64,000 bases of DNA from Chloroflexota bacterium (GCA_022824495.1 JAJDZU010000011.1:62001-126000); one strand, 5' to 3'. Shown: positions 8,197 through 17,650, counted from the first letter of the stretch. Numbers and translations are program-made. Notes: generated from the letters alone by a model not told the origin.

Positions 8197-9129
8197 TTAT
8201 CGCCCGGCGATGCCGGTCAGCGCGACGCCGCGAATGAAGTAGCGCTGAGCCGAGAAAAATATGACGAGAACGGGAAGCAGCATCACCACCGACGCCGCCA
8301 TCATGAGGTTCCAGCGGGTGAGGCCAGCCCCGCCGCCGGCTTCCGTGTAAAGAAAGAATCGCAGGTAGAGCGCCAGCGTGCGCCACTCCTCGCTATTCAG
8401 GAAGATCAGGGGATTGAGAAAGTCGTTCCAGTGATGGATGAAGGAGAAAATGGCCGAGGCGGCAAGGGCCGGCTTGGACAGCGGGAGCATGATGCGCCAG
8501 TAAATGCGGAAGTAGGACGCCCCATCGACCAGAGCTGCTTCGTCCAATTCGCGCGGCAATTGGAGCATGAACTGCCGGATCAGGAACACGAAGAATGCGC
8601 CACCAAACGCGCCGCCTCCGAACCACCAGGGAACAATCAGCGGTAGCGGCGTATCGATCCAGCCAAGAGTCTTGAAGAGAACGAATGTTGGCACGAGGGT
8701 CACAATGCCAGGCAGCATCAACGTGGAAAGCAAGATGACAAACAAGACTCGCTTACCAAAGAACTCAAGCCTTGCAAAGCCGAAGGCGACCAGCGACGAA
8801 CTCAGCACCGTGCCCAGCGTAGCCAGAACTGCAATCATCAAGGTATTACCGAAATAGCGCGCCAGGTTGGAGGTTTCAAAGGCGGTGATGTAGTTGCCAA
8901 AGACCACGGGATTCGGAATCCACTGCGGAGGAAACAGGAACTCCCGTCCAAACGCTTTCAAAGACGTTGAGATCATCCACGCCAGGGGCAGCAGGGAGAT
9001 TACGGCCACCAGCAGGAGCGCCGAGTAACCGAAGGTCTGTCCCAGGGCCATCCGCACGTAGGCGAAGAGGGTGCGCTGCGTGGTGCTGCCCCCGCTGGTC
9101 TGGAAGGAGATTCGAGCGAGCCGCTGCAC
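8197..9129 (-). CDS. Carbohydrate ABC transporter permease, MalG/UgpE type
   Basis: Second inner-membrane subunit of the sugar importer, 310 residues, about six helices. The EAA-like loop reads EAALVDGASYFRIYWRIMLP. MalG-type features include the N-terminal MISTSLKAFG segment after the first helix and the short C-terminus FIRGVALTGIAGR. It starts with GTG at 9129, four bases after the stop of the MalF-type gene, with an AAGGAG site inside the end of that gene, so the two are translationally coupled. The pair forms the expected heterodimer. Confidence 0.93.
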   Translation of the reverse strand: MQRLARISFQTSGGSTTQRTLFAYVRMALGQTFGYSALLLVAVISLLPLAWMISTSLKAFGREFLFPPQWIPNPVVFGNYITAFETSNLARYFGNTLMIAVLATLGTVLSSSLVAFGFARLEFFGKRVLFVILLSTLMLPGIVTLVPTFVLFKTLGWIDTPLPLIVPWWFGGGAFGGAFFVFLIRQFMLQLPRELDEAALVDGASYFRIYWRIMLPLSKPALAASAIFSFIHHWNDFLNPLIFLNSEEWRTLALYLRFFLYTEAGGGAGLTRWNLMMAASVVMLLPVLVIFFSAQRYFIRGVALTGIAGR

Positions 9130-9133
9130 GGGT

Positions 9134-10072
9134 TTAGGCTCCTTCGCCTTCGTAGTAGACCCAGCGGCGGCTGACGGCGAACTGGATCAACGTGAAGAGC
9201 AGGATCACGCCCAGGAGTACCCAGCCGAGGGTGGCGGCGTAGCCCATGCGAAAGTTCTCGAATGCGTGCCGGTACATCCAAAGGACGTAGAAGAGCGTGG
9301 CGTGCTTCGGCCCCCCATTGGTCGCGATATACGCGCTGGCGAAGACCTGGAATGAGCCGATGATTCCGAGCACGAGGTTAAAGAAAATCACGGGGCTGAT
9401 CATGGGCACGGTGACATGCCAGAAGCGACGGAGCTTGCCGGCCCCGTCAATGGACGCGGCTTCGACCAACGCTTCGGGGACGGCCTGAAGGCCGGCGAGG
9501 AAGATCACCATCTGGCCGCCGACGTGCCAGAGGCTCATGATGATGAACGCTGGCTTGGCCAGGTTGGGATCGGTCAGCCAGCCCAGCTTGGGGATGCCGA
9601 ACCACCCGAGAATGGCGTTAAATATGCCGAACTCCGGGTTGTACATGTAGACGAAGAGCACGACAAAGGCCACGGTGGGCGTGACCGTCGGCAGATACAG
9701 AGCTGTCCTGAATACGTTGATCCCGCGCAGCTTCTGGTTGAGCAGGAGCGCCATAATCAGCGCCAGCAGAAGCTGGATTGGTACGGCCAGCAGAGTGTAG
9801 AAGGCCGTGTTCCCCAGCGCAGTCAGAAACAGGTGATCCGACACCATGCGTTCGAAGTTGCTGAAGCCCACGAATTCAGGTGGACCCAACAGGTCGTACT
9901 TGGTGAAGCTGAGGAAGAGCGAGTAGATCATCGGGAAGGCCGTAAAGAGGGCAAAACCCGCGATCCACGGACTGATGAACAAGTAACCGATGAGGTGGCG
10001 GCGCCAGCGGACCGACCGCAGGCCCGTTTTGGCTGGCGGGGTGGGGCGCAGTTGAGCCGTGTGGCTAGCCAC
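9134..10072 (-). CDS. Carbohydrate ABC transporter permease, MalF/UgpA type (first copy)
   Basis: Inner-membrane permease of 312 residues with about six helices. The EAA loop is EAASIDGAGKLRRFWHVTVP, and the C-terminus RRWVYYEGEGA resembles that of the copy at 6463-7413. It follows the solute-binding protein gene by 96 bases containing a strong hairpin, and is coupled to the MalG-type gene after it. The order binding protein, MalF-type, MalG-type is the canonical CUT1 arrangement, so this is probably the primary partner. Substrate unknown. Confidence 0.93.
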   Translation of the reverse strand: MASHTAQLRPTPPAKTGLRSVRWRRHLIGYLFISPWIAGFALFTAFPMIYSLFLSFTKYDLLGPPEFVGFSNFERMVSDHLFLTALGNTAFYTLLAVPIQLLLALIMALLLNQKLRGINVFRTALYLPTVTPTVAFVVLFVYMYNPEFGIFNAILGWFGIPKLGWLTDPNLAKPAFIIMSLWHVGGQMVIFLAGLQAVPEALVEAASIDGAGKLRRFWHVTVPMISPVIFFNLVLGIIGSFQVFASAYIATNGGPKHATLFYVLWMYRHAFENFRMGYAATLGWVLLGVILLFTLIQFAVSRRWVYYEGEGA

Positions 10073-10092
10073 GCGGACAGGTCCACGTGTGA

Positions 10093-10133
10093 GTGAAGCC
10101 CCGGCGCCCGAATTTGCGGGCGCCGGGCTTCAC
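10093..10133 (-). terminator. Intergenic stem-loop between binding-protein and permease genes
   Basis: A hairpin with arms of 18 and 17 bases (GTGAAGCCC and GGGCTTCAC at the ends), a GC-rich core and a 6-base loop, with one bulged base. It lies just after the stop of the solute-binding protein and before the first permease. No U-run follows, so it is more likely an mRNA-stabilising or partial attenuating structure. Such structures commonly raise binding-protein levels over permease levels in sugar ABC operons. Confidence 0.6.
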
Positions 10134-10168
10134 AGCCAAGCTCAGTCCTGCCGGTTGCACGAGCGGCG

Positions 10169-11668
10169 TTAGAGCGGCTCGTTGAGCAGTTCGTTGATTC
10201 CGGGCGTGATCCGGTCCATGGCTTCCTGGACCGTCTCCTCCCCGAGAATCACGCCGTCCACTGCCGGCAGCACGAAGTCGTTGTTGATCTCGTCGTAGCG
10301 GACGGGGTGGAAGAACACCCGGTCGTAGCGCTCGACGGCCGCGCGATGGACCGCCGGGTCTTCCCATGGCGCCAGCGAATTGAGCCACACGGCCAGATCC
10401 TCGTGCGACTTCCGCGTCGGCGCCGTGAACCCGACCTTGTACATCTCGACCACGCCTTCGGTCGTCATGTACTTCAGTAAGTCCCAGGCCTCCTCGGGGT
10501 TGTTGCTGGCCCCGTGGACGCCGTAGGCGTTGGTGGCGTCGCGGTTGGTGTTGGTGCCGTTGGGCATCATGTACGGCGGCACGATACCCGCGTTGATGTC
10601 ATCCGGAACCTTGGTGGTGGTCCATTTGGCGCCCCAGTAGGTCCGCAGGTTGCCGCTGAGGAACATGCCCTCGGCCCCGCCCGGGAACGCCCGCGAAAAG
10701 TCGCGCGAGGGCACCAGGTCATCCGTGATCAGGCGGGTGATGTACTCGAAGGCCTCCACCGAGCCCTGCTCGTTCAAGTGCGTGGCAGTGGCGTCCTGGT
10801 TCCAGACGGCGCCGTCGAAGCCCCAGACCCAGAGGTAGTAGATCTTGAGGGCCGCCGGGATCTCGCGGCCGCCCCAGGTCTGGTTCTCGCCCTCGCCGGC
10901 GACGCCGCGTTCCAGGATGTCGGTGTGAACATCAATCGTCCACTTGCCTTCCTTGTCCATTTCCCACAGGTCGCCGATGCCAAGTTCCTCAAGCGCGTCC
11001 CGGTTGTAGATCAGCAGAATCGGTGCGTGCTGCATGGGGATGGCGTAGAACTTGCCGTCAAGGTACTGGTGCTGGAGCAGCAGGCCTTCGTAGAAGTCGC
11101 CAAGCGGAAACTCGCTGTCGTTGTTCCAGAAGTCGTCCAGCGGCTGAACCGCGCCGCGGGCCGCGAGCACCGAGTTCGTCTGCGGATGCACGTAGACGAT
11201 GTCCATGCTCTCGCCGCCGGCCAGGGCGGTCAGGTACTTGGTGACGGCGTCCGGGTGCGGCACGCCGTTGGCCTTCAGCGTGACGTGGGGATTGAGGGAC
11301 GTGTAGTCAGACGAAATCTTGTCCCAGGCCGGTTTGGTGTATTCGATCTGGTTGTACCAGGCAACCAACGTGACCGGTGGTCGCTGCGGCGCGACCTCAA
11401 CGGTCACGATCTTTTGGACTTCGACCGGCACTTCCTTGCGGACTTCGACCGCCACTTGCTGGGTAACAATCTTCTCGACTACTTTCGTAACCGGGACTTG
11501 CTGAGTTACGACTTTCTCGACGATCTGCGTAACAACCCGGTCCACCGGGACTTCGACTATCTGCGTTTCCCCGCAGGCCGCCAACGCTAGGGCGGCTCCC
11601 GTTCCGAGTGCACCGGCGCCCGCAAGCTTCAGCAGCGAGCGCCTGCTTACGTGTCTCTGTCGGTCCAT
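10169..11668 (-). CDS. Extracellular solute-binding protein, family 1 (sugar ABC importer), Tat lipoprotein
   Basis: Periplasmic or surface-anchored sugar-binding protein of 499 residues. The start is ATG 11668, preceded by GGGAGGA five bases upstream; an ATG 25 codons earlier lacks such a site. The N-terminus has a twin-arginine motif (SRRSLLKL) and a lipobox (LAAC, Cys 32), so it should be exported folded and lipid-anchored. Residues about 33-90 form an unusual linker of near-repeating Val/Glu/Lys/Gln/Thr units (for example VVTQIVEKVVTQQVP), a style I associate with Chloroflexi-type binding proteins. The SBP domain follows. It heads the minus-strand importer operon and has its own promoter. 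Confidence 0.92.
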   Translation of the reverse strand: MDRQRHVSRRSLLKLAGAGALGTGAALALAACGETQIVEVPVDRVVTQIVEKVVTQQVPVTKVVEKIVTQQVAVEVRKEVPVEVQKIVTVEVAPQRPPVTLVAWYNQIEYTKPAWDKISSDYTSLNPHVTLKANGVPHPDAVTKYLTALAGGESMDIVYVHPQTNSVLAARGAVQPLDDFWNNDSEFPLGDFYEGLLLQHQYLDGKFYAIPMQHAPILLIYNRDALEELGIGDLWEMDKEGKWTIDVHTDILERGVAGEGENQTWGGREIPAALKIYYLWVWGFDGAVWNQDATATHLNEQGSVEAFEYITRLITDDLVPSRDFSRAFPGGAEGMFLSGNLRTYWGAKWTTTKVPDDINAGIVPPYMMPNGTNTNRDATNAYGVHGASNNPEEAWDLLKYMTTEGVVEMYKVGFTAPTRKSHEDLAVWLNSLAPWEDPAVHRAAVERYDRVFFHPVRYDEINNDFVLPAVDGVILGEETVQEAMDRITPGINELLNEPL

Positions 11669-11752
11669 TGCTTCCTCCCTGCGCAACCGAGCCGCACGAA
11701 ACCGATGATTCTGGGACTGAATATCCCTACTCGAATCCTTCATCGGAGTAGT

Positions 11753-11782
11753 TATTTATCATTCGCTAATACCCGGTGTCAA
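11753..11782 (-). promoter_or_regulatory. Sigma70-type promoter for the sugar importer operon
   Basis: On the minus strand a perfect -35 box TTGACA (11777-11782) is followed after 18 bases by an AT-rich -10-like TAAATA (11753-11758). It sits in the AT-rich gap upstream of the solute-binding protein and would give a leader of roughly 80 bases. Confidence 0.5.
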
Positions 11783-11873
11783 ACGACGAGGGCAGATCGG
11801 ATGGAATCCTACGGAAGCACACAGCTTGCGCAGACCAAACTAGGATTGTGAATCGAGTCCGGGAGCGGCTGAA

Positions 11874-12263
11874 ATGCGGAGAGGCGTGAACATGCTCTTG
11901 AGCCTCCTGCGCTACGCCGTCCTGGCGGCGACGGTGGCATCCGGACTTGTGCTGCTGGTGAGGCCTGAGAGCGTTAGCGGGTTTACGGGGCTGGCCCCGG
12001 ACTCGGCACGCGGAGTCACGGAGATTCGCTCGGCCATGGGCGGTGTGTTTATAGCGCTTGGGCTTGCGCCGCTGTTTCTGAAGACACCGGCCGAGCGTGT
12101 TCTCGGCCTGGTCTACCTGGCCATTGCCGCGGTGCGCGCACCGTTCATGTTCGCGGACGGGTCCGCGGGCGAGCAGTCGAACTGGATCAGCCTGGCGTTC
12201 GAGGTCGTAGCGGCCGCGATCCTGCTGGCCCGGCGATCCGGAGCGACAACCGCCCGGACCTGA
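11874..12263 (+). CDS. DUF4345-like four-helix membrane protein
   Basis: Small integral membrane protein of 129 residues with four predicted helices and the segment EIRSAMGGVFIALGLAPL, which resembles the conserved core of DUF4345 proteins. Biochemical function is not known to me. ATG 11874 has GGGAG upstream; ATG 11892 (GAGAGG upstream) is an equally good start. It lies divergent from the sugar-binding protein and 57 bases before the DUF1295 gene, so it may be the first gene of the lipid-modification operon. Confidence 0.65.
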   Translation: MRRGVNMLLSLLRYAVLAATVASGLVLLVRPESVSGFTGLAPDSARGVTEIRSAMGGVFIALGLAPLFLKTPAERVLGLVYLAIAAVRAPFMFADGSAGEQSNWISLAFEVVAAAILLARRSGATTART

Positions 12264-12320
12264 CGCCGTGCTCCACTATCAACAGAGGCCAATCCGCTGG
12301 CCGACGCCCGGCAGCGACTG

Positions 12321-13112
12321 ATGACCGACCCGTGGCTGCTTGGCGGGGCAGCGGGCGTCATTGCCGCGAGCATGACCCTGGTGTGGCTTCTGAGCCTGGC
12401 GCTGCGCAATGCCGGGATCGTGGATGTGTTCTGGGGGCTTGGGTTCGTCATCCTGGCCGGGATGGGCGTAGGGGTGGGATCCGGCGATCCAGCCCGTAGC
12501 GGGCTGACCCTGGTCCTGGTTGCGATCTGGGGCGTGCGTCTTGCGGCACACATTGGCTGGCGCAGCAGAGGCAAACCGGAGGACTTCCGCTACCAGGAGT
12601 TCCGCAGCAACGCCGGCCCGGCCTTCTGGTGGCGCAGCTACATCACCGTCTTCCTGCTGCAGGGCAGCGTGATGTGGGTGGTGGCGCTGCCGCTGATGGC
12701 CGCGCTGTCCGCGCCGGAACCCCAGGTATTCGGCGCGTGGGATGTCGTTGCTGTGGTCCTGTGGGTCGTCGGCTTCGCCTTTGAAGCCGGGGGCGATCTG
12801 CAGTTGGCGCGCTTCAAGGCCAACCCGGCCAACCGCGGCCAGGTGCTCAACAGCGGGTTCTGGGGCCTCACGCGCCATCCCAACTACTTTGGCGACGCGG
12901 TGATCTGGTGGGGTTTCGGTTGCCTTGGGTTGGCAGTGGGCGCGTGGTGGGCGCTGGTCAGCCCGATCGTCATGACTTTCCTGCTGTGGCGCGTTTCGGG
13001 CGTGGCGATGCTTGAGCGCAGCATGGTCGAGACCAAGCCGGGCTACCGCGAATACGTGGAATCGACCCCGGCATTCCTGCCGCGCATCCCGGGAATGCGC
13101 CGTCGTGGCTGA
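12321..13112 (+). CDS. DUF1295 membrane protein (steroid 5-alpha-reductase/ICMT-like)
   Basis: Polytopic membrane protein of 263 residues. The C-terminal signature LTRHPNYFGDAVIWWGF followed by SVETKPGYREY-like sequence (MVETKPGYREY) is typical of the DUF1295 / steroid-5-alpha-reductase C-terminal family, members of which reduce double bonds or methylate at the membrane using NAD(P)H or SAM. Its last 8 bases overlap the start of the Cfa-like methyltransferase gene. Gene order with a Cfa-like enzyme, an FAD oxidoreductase and DUF1365 points to a role in modifying membrane acyl chains; this is inference. Confidence 0.85.
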   Translation: MTDPWLLGGAAGVIAASMTLVWLLSLALRNAGIVDVFWGLGFVILAGMGVGVGSGDPARSGLTLVLVAIWGVRLAAHIGWRSRGKPEDFRYQEFRSNAGPAFWWRSYITVFLLQGSVMWVVALPLMAALSAPEPQVFGAWDVVAVVLWVVGFAFEAGGDLQLARFKANPANRGQVLNSGFWGLTRHPNYFGDAVIWWGFGCLGLAVGAWWALVSPIVMTFLLWRVSGVAMLERSMVETKPGYREYVESTPAFLPRIPGMRRRG

Positions 13113-14130
13113 CGACCAAGCCTGGTTTGAGCGTCTGGCGGCCCGCGGGCTGGCGCCGGACGGCCTGCTGCGACTGGGCGTGCGGCTGGCGCTGCGACGG
13201 CGGCTGCGAATGATGGAGCGAGGTACCGCGCGAGAGCGGCTGCAGCGAAGTCGAGGCGGGCCAATCGCCGTCGAAACCGAGGCCGCCAACCGGCAGCACT
13301 ATGAGGTGCCCACGGAGTTCTTTCGCCTGATCCTGGGTCCACGGCTCAAGTACAGCAGCGCGTTCTGGCCCAACGGCGACTCCTCGCTGGCTCAAGCTGA
13401 AGACGCGATGCTGGAACTGACGGCGCGGCGTGCCCAGTTGGCCGACGGTCAGCGAGTGCTGGACCTGGGCAGCGGCTGGGGCGCGTTTTCGATCTGGGCG
13501 GCCGAACGCTATCCGTCGGCCAGCTTCACCGCGCTGAGCAACTCGCGCACGCAACGTGAATTCATTGCGACGAGGGCCGCCGAGCTTGGGCTTTCAAACT
13601 TGCAGGTCGTTGCCGGGAACGCGGCACGGCTGGAGCTTTCGGGCCGGTTCGACCGCATCGTCAGCATCGAGATGCTCGAACACGTGCGCAACCATGAGCT
13701 GCTGCTGGCGACGTTGGTCAACGCGCTGGCGCCGGGCGGGCGGATTTTCGTGCATGTCTTCAGCCACCGACGGCACGCCTACACCTTTGAGCCGGAGGAT
13801 GGCTGGATGGCGCGCTGGTTCTTCAGCGGCGGCACCATGCCGAACCTGCGTCTGTTCGACGACGGTACGCCGGCGGTTCGCACGGTCGACCGCCAGGTGG
13901 TCAACGGCCGCCACTATGCGCGGACCTTGCGGTCGTGGCTACGAAACCTGGATCGGCGCCGTGGCGCCGTGCGTGAACTGTTTCGCTCGGTCTACGGTGA
14001 CGGCTCGGCCGACCTCTGGATTGCTCGCTGGCGCCTGTTTTTCATCGCCTGCGAGGAACTGTTTGCCTATCGCGGTGGACGCGAGTGGGTGGTCGCACAT
14101 CACCTGCTCGAACCCGCCAGGCCTGGGTAA
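13105..14130 (+). CDS. Cyclopropane-fatty-acyl-phospholipid synthase-like SAM methyltransferase
   Basis: SAM-dependent methyltransferase acting on unsaturated phospholipid acyl chains, about 341 residues. Motif I is VLDLGSGWGAFSIW, with a downstream SIEMLEHVRNHELLLATLVN typical of the CfaS family, plus HYEVPTEFF and LKYSSAFW near the N-terminus. I chose GTG 13105 because upstream codons are read in the DUF1295 gene in another frame and lack family similarity. Cfa-type enzymes make cyclopropane or, with an FAD partner, 10-methyl acyl chains; which product forms here is unknown. Confidence 0.9.
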   Translation: MADDQAWFERLAARGLAPDGLLRLGVRLALRRRLRMMERGTARERLQRSRGGPIAVETEAANRQHYEVPTEFFRLILGPRLKYSSAFWPNGDSSLAQAEDAMLELTARRAQLADGQRVLDLGSGWGAFSIWAAERYPSASFTALSNSRTQREFIATRAAELGLSNLQVVAGNAARLELSGRFDRIVSIEMLEHVRNHELLLATLVNALAPGGRIFVHVFSHRRHAYTFEPEDGWMARWFFSGGTMPNLRLFDDGTPAVRTVDRQVVNGRHYARTLRSWLRNLDRRRGAVRELFRSVYGDGSADLWIARWRLFFIACEELFAYRGGREWVVAHHLLEPARPG

Positions 14131-14140
14131 AGGGGCAGCC

Positions 14141-15382
14141 ATGCACATCGCCGTCATTGGTGCCGGCGTCTCAGGGCTGGTTGCGGCGCGTGAGTTGGCG
14201 CCGCATCACCGAGTCTCGGTTTTTGAGGCCGGGGATGCGCCCGGTGGCCACGCGCACACCGTGGACGTGACATGCGGCTCACGCACGTATGCCGTGGACA
14301 CCGGCTTCGTGGTCTTCAACGACCGGACGTATCCGGAGTTACGACGCATCCTTGGCGAGCTGCGAATCCCGACTCAGCCATCGGAAATGAGCTTCTCCGT
14401 GCGCTGCGACAGGAGCGGGGTCGAGTACAGCGGCGGGTCGCTGAATTCCGTGTTCGCGCAGCGACGCAATCTCGTGCGTCCGGCGTTTCTGCGCTTGCTT
14501 TTGGACTACCTGCGTTTCAATCGCCTGGCCACGGGCCTGCTAGGCCCCGGTGAACGGCGCACATTGGGCGAATACCTGAACGACGCGGGTTTTTCACGCG
14601 TGTTTCGGGACCTCTACCTGGTGCCGATGGGATCCGCGGTCTGGTCGGCCGATCCAGCTACGTTCAGTCGCATTCCCGTTCGAACATTCGTGCGCTTCTT
14701 CTATAACCACGGGCTGCTGGGGATCTGGGGCAAGCCGCGCTGGCTTTCAATTGTCGGTGGCGCCCGGCGCTACGTGGAGGCGCTGATCCAGCCGTTTCGC
14801 GACCGCATCCACGTGCGCGCCCCGGTGGTGGGCGTGCGGCGGTCAGGCGACCAAGTGACGGTGGCGGTGGCCGGGGCGGGCGAGGCGCGATTCGATCACG
14901 TGGTATTCGCGACGCACAGCGACCAGGCGCTGGGCGCGCTGCGGGATCCCAGTCCCCAGGAACGGGACGTGTTGGGCGCAATCGAATACCAGGCCAACGA
15001 CGTGGCGCTCCACACCGACACCAATGTTCTTCCGCATCGACGTCGGGCCTGGGCCTCGTGGAACTACCGCATTCCGCCGGACCGGACGGACGGCGTGCCG
15101 GCCACCTACATCATGAACCGGCTGCAGCGCCTGGACGCGCCGCAGACGTACTGCGTGACGTTGAATCAGACTGACTGCATTGACGACGAGACTGTCCTCA
15201 GGCGTCTCCGGTATCACCATCCGGTTTTCAACCAGGCAGCTATCGACGCGCAGGACCGCTGGGGCGAGATCAACGGCGCGCGCCGCACCTGGTACGCGGG
15301 GGCGTACTGGCGCTACGGCTTCCACGAGGACGGGGTGATCAGCGGGCTGCGCGCGGCGCGGGCGCTGCTGGCCAGCGCATGA
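14141..15382 (+). CDS. FAD-dependent amine-oxidase-like oxidoreductase (lipid-modification operon)
   Basis: Flavoprotein of 413 residues. The N-terminal dinucleotide-binding motif is [16 protein letters not shown], followed by [16 protein letters not shown], which identifies the NAD(P)/FAD amine-oxidase-like family commonly encoded beside Cfa-like genes. The start is ATG 14141 with AAGGGG upstream, 10 bases after the methyltransferase stop. Its stop overlaps the DUF1365 start (ATGA). It most likely desaturates or reduces a methylated acyl intermediate made by the neighbouring methyltransferase, by analogy with actinobacterial 10-methylstearate and alphaproteobacterial furan-fatty-acid systems; this is inference. 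Confidence 0.88.
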   Translation: MHIAVIGAGVSGLVAARELAPHHRVSVFEAGDAPGGHAHTVDVTCGSRTYAVDTGFVVFNDRTYPELRRILGELRIPTQPSEMSFSVRCDRSGVEYSGGSLNSVFAQRRNLVRPAFLRLLLDYLRFNRLATGLLGPGERRTLGEYLNDAGFSRVFRDLYLVPMGSAVWSADPATFSRIPVRTFVRFFYNHGLLGIWGKPRWLSIVGGARRYVEALIQPFRDRIHVRAPVVGVRRSGDQVTVAVAGAGEARFDHVVFATHSDQALGALRDPSPQERDVLGAIEYQANDVALHTDTNVLPHRRRAWASWNYRIPPDRTDGVPATYIMNRLQRLDAPQTYCVTLNQTDCIDDETVLRRLRYHHPVFNQAAIDAQDRWGEINGARRTWYAGAYWRYGFHEDGVISGLRAARALLASA

Positions 15383-16131
15383 GTGGCGCGAGCGCTCTCT
15401 ACACCGGCTACGTCACGCACCACCGACGCCATCCGGCGACCCACGGATTTCGATTCAATCTGTTCATGGTCTACCTGGACCTGGCCGAATTGCCGGGGCT
15501 ATTCGACGGGCGGATGTTCTGGTCGGCGCGGCGTCCGGCGCTGGCCTGGTTTCGGCGCGCGGATCACTTTGGCGACCCCGACATGCCGCTGGACGAGGCC
15601 GTGCGCTCTCGCGTGGCGGAGGTCACGAGCCGTCGGCCCGAAGGTCCGATTCGTTTGCTGACCCACCTGCGCTACTTCGGGTACGTGATGAACCCCATCA
15701 GCGTGTATTACTGCTTTACACCTGACGAGTCCCGGGTGCAGGCGCTGGTGGCGGAGGTGACCAACACGCCCTGGGGCGAGCGGCACGTTTACGTGGTCGA
15801 GCCTGAGCCCATGGCCGGTAGCGCACGGCTCAGGGCCGATTTTGCCAAGGCGCTGCACGTGTCGCCGTTCATGCACATGGACCAGCACTATCAGCTGACG
15901 GCCACGATTCCGGGCGAGTGCCTGGGCGTGAAGATCGAGGTGGCGCGCGGCGGGTCGTCGCTGTTCGAGGCCAACCTGACGCTGCGCCGGCGGGAATTGA
16001 ACGCGACAAACCTGGCGCTGGCGCAGACGAGGTTTCCGTTGCTGACGGCACGCGTCACAGCGGCCATCTACTGGCAGGCGCTGCGGCTGTGGCTGAAGCG
16101 AGTACCGTTCGTGCCACATCCGGGGCACTGA
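15379..16131 (+). CDS. DUF1365 family protein
   Basis: Protein of 250 residues with the DUF1365 hallmarks [20 protein letters not shown] and [12 protein letters not shown]. The family almost always accompanies an FAD oxidoreductase and a Cfa-like methyltransferase, in proteobacterial sigmaE/ChrR photo-oxidative stress regulons among others. Its biochemical role is unsettled. It starts inside the stop of the flavoprotein gene (four-base overlap), so it is certainly in the same operon, and it is the last gene of that set. No ChrR or sigma factor gene is in the window. Confidence 0.9.
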   Translation: MSGASALYTGYVTHHRRHPATHGFRFNLFMVYLDLAELPGLFDGRMFWSARRPALAWFRRADHFGDPDMPLDEAVRSRVAEVTSRRPEGPIRLLTHLRYFGYVMNPISVYYCFTPDESRVQALVAEVTNTPWGERHVYVVEPEPMAGSARLRADFAKALHVSPFMHMDQHYQLTATIPGECLGVKIEVARGGSSLFEANLTLRRRELNATNLALAQTRFPLLTARVTAAIYWQALRLWLKRVPFVPHPGH

Positions 16132-16198
16132 CCCAGGCAGATTCGGTGGGCGGCCCGTAAGCTGGCGCGTCCCAATCGTCTCGGGGTCACCCTTCGTC

Positions 16199-17632
16199 AT
16201 GACCATGCGCTTCGAACCGAACTGGCGCTCCCTGCGTCAACACCAGACGCCCCGCTGGTTCAGCGACGCCAAGTTCGGCATCTATACCCATTGGGGCATT
16301 TACAGCGTGCCCGCGTGGGGACCGAACGCCACCTGGTATCCGTACCGCATGTACCGGGAGAACGAGCCGCATTACGCGCATCACGTGAAGACCTACGGGC
16401 ATCCCGGTGAGTTCGGGTATAAGGACTTCATTCCCGACTTCACCGGCGCGAAGTTTGATGCGGACGCGTGGGCCGACCTGTTCAAGCGAGCCGGGGCGCA
16501 ATTCGCAGGTCCGGTGGCGGAACATCACGACGGGTTCGCGCTGTGGGATAGCGCGCACACGGAATGGAACGCCGCGCGGATGGGCCCCAAGCGTGACGTG
16601 GTGGGCGAACTGGCACAGGCCGTTCGGCGCCAGGGCATGCGCTACATGGTGGCCATGCACCACGCCGAGAACTGGTGGTTCTTTCCGCACTGGCGGACGG
16701 ACTTCGACACGTCAGATCCGCGATACGCCGGCCTGTACGGCGAGCCGCACAACCTGGACTTCCCGCCGCGGGACGTCGAATGGGACGAGCAGGACAAGCC
16801 GAGCCGGGCTTTCCTGGATACCTGGAAGGCCAAGCTGGTTGAGGTGGTGGACAAGTACGAGCCGGACTACATCTGGTTCGACTTTGGCCTGAAGGCCGTG
16901 CACGAGCAGTACAAGCAGGACTTCCTGGCCTACTACTACAACAAGGAAGCCGAATGGGGCCGCGGGGTGGTGGTGACCTACAAGTGGGACAACCTGCCGC
17001 CGGGCGTGGGCGTGCTGGACATCGAGCTGGGCAAGATGCCCGATCAGGCCTACCACGAGTGGATTACCGACACCACGGTGGACGACGGCTTGGGCTGGGG
17101 CTACCTGCGCGAGACCACCTACAAATCGGCCACCGAACTGGTGCAGTACCTGGTGGACAACGTCAGCAAGAACGGGCTGATGCTGCTAAACGTGGGCCCG
17201 AAGCCGGACGGAACGATTCCCGACGAGGCGGTTACGGCCCTGGAGGGCATCGGCGACTGGCTGCGGGTGAACGGCGAGGCGATCTACGGAACCACTCCCT
17301 GGTGGACCTACGGTGAGGGACCCACCGAAATGTCTGTTTCCGGCGCCTTCAGCGACACCAAGGAGAAGCTGGCCTACCAGGGCAGCGACATCCGGTTCAC
17401 GGTGAAAGGCAACGTGCTCTATGTGATCTGCCTGAACTGGCCGAAACCAACTTTCACGATCGAGTCGCTGAAGACGCTTTACCCGGGCGAAATCCGGTCG
17501 GTTGAGCTATTGGGCGCGGAGGGCGAGTTGGCCTGGCGAATGACGGCCGATGGGCTGGAGATTGATAGGCCCGAGCGGCGGCCGTGCGAGCACGCCTACG
17601 CCTTCAAGATCACGCGAAACACGGGCTTGTAG
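16199..17632 (+). CDS. Alpha-L-fucosidase, GH29 (first copy)
   Basis: Glycoside hydrolase of 477 residues predicted to release fucose from glycans with retention. The N-terminal TIM-barrel signature DAKFGIYTHWGIYSVPAW and the nucleophile region YIWFDFG (Asp in strand 4) are present, with HHDGFALWDS and NGLMLLNVGPKPDG typical of GH29. The C-terminal all-beta domain starts at about residue 385. No signal peptide is evident, so it probably acts in the cytosol on imported oligosaccharides. The nucleophile context FDFG differs from the YDGGW of the second copy, suggesting different substrate range. Confidence 0.9.
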   Translation: MTMRFEPNWRSLRQHQTPRWFSDAKFGIYTHWGIYSVPAWGPNATWYPYRMYRENEPHYAHHVKTYGHPGEFGYKDFIPDFTGAKFDADAWADLFKRAGAQFAGPVAEHHDGFALWDSAHTEWNAARMGPKRDVVGELAQAVRRQGMRYMVAMHHAENWWFFPHWRTDFDTSDPRYAGLYGEPHNLDFPPRDVEWDEQDKPSRAFLDTWKAKLVEVVDKYEPDYIWFDFGLKAVHEQYKQDFLAYYYNKEAEWGRGVVVTYKWDNLPPGVGVLDIELGKMPDQAYHEWITDTTVDDGLGWGYLRETTYKSATELVQYLVDNVSKNGLMLLNVGPKPDGTIPDEAVTALEGIGDWLRVNGEAIYGTTPWWTYGEGPTEMSVSGAFSDTKEKLAYQGSDIRFTVKGNVLYVICLNWPKPTFTIESLKTLYPGEIRSVELLGAEGELAWRMTADGLEIDRPERRPCEHAYAFKITRNTGL

Positions 17633-17650
17633 GCGTCCCTCGGAGTCCCG

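Noticed and set aside
12279..13289. 336-codon minus-strand open frame across the DUF1295 gene
   Set aside because: It is antisense to a clear membrane-protein gene and its product is Arg/Ser/Pro-rich without any domain; typical high-GC shadow.
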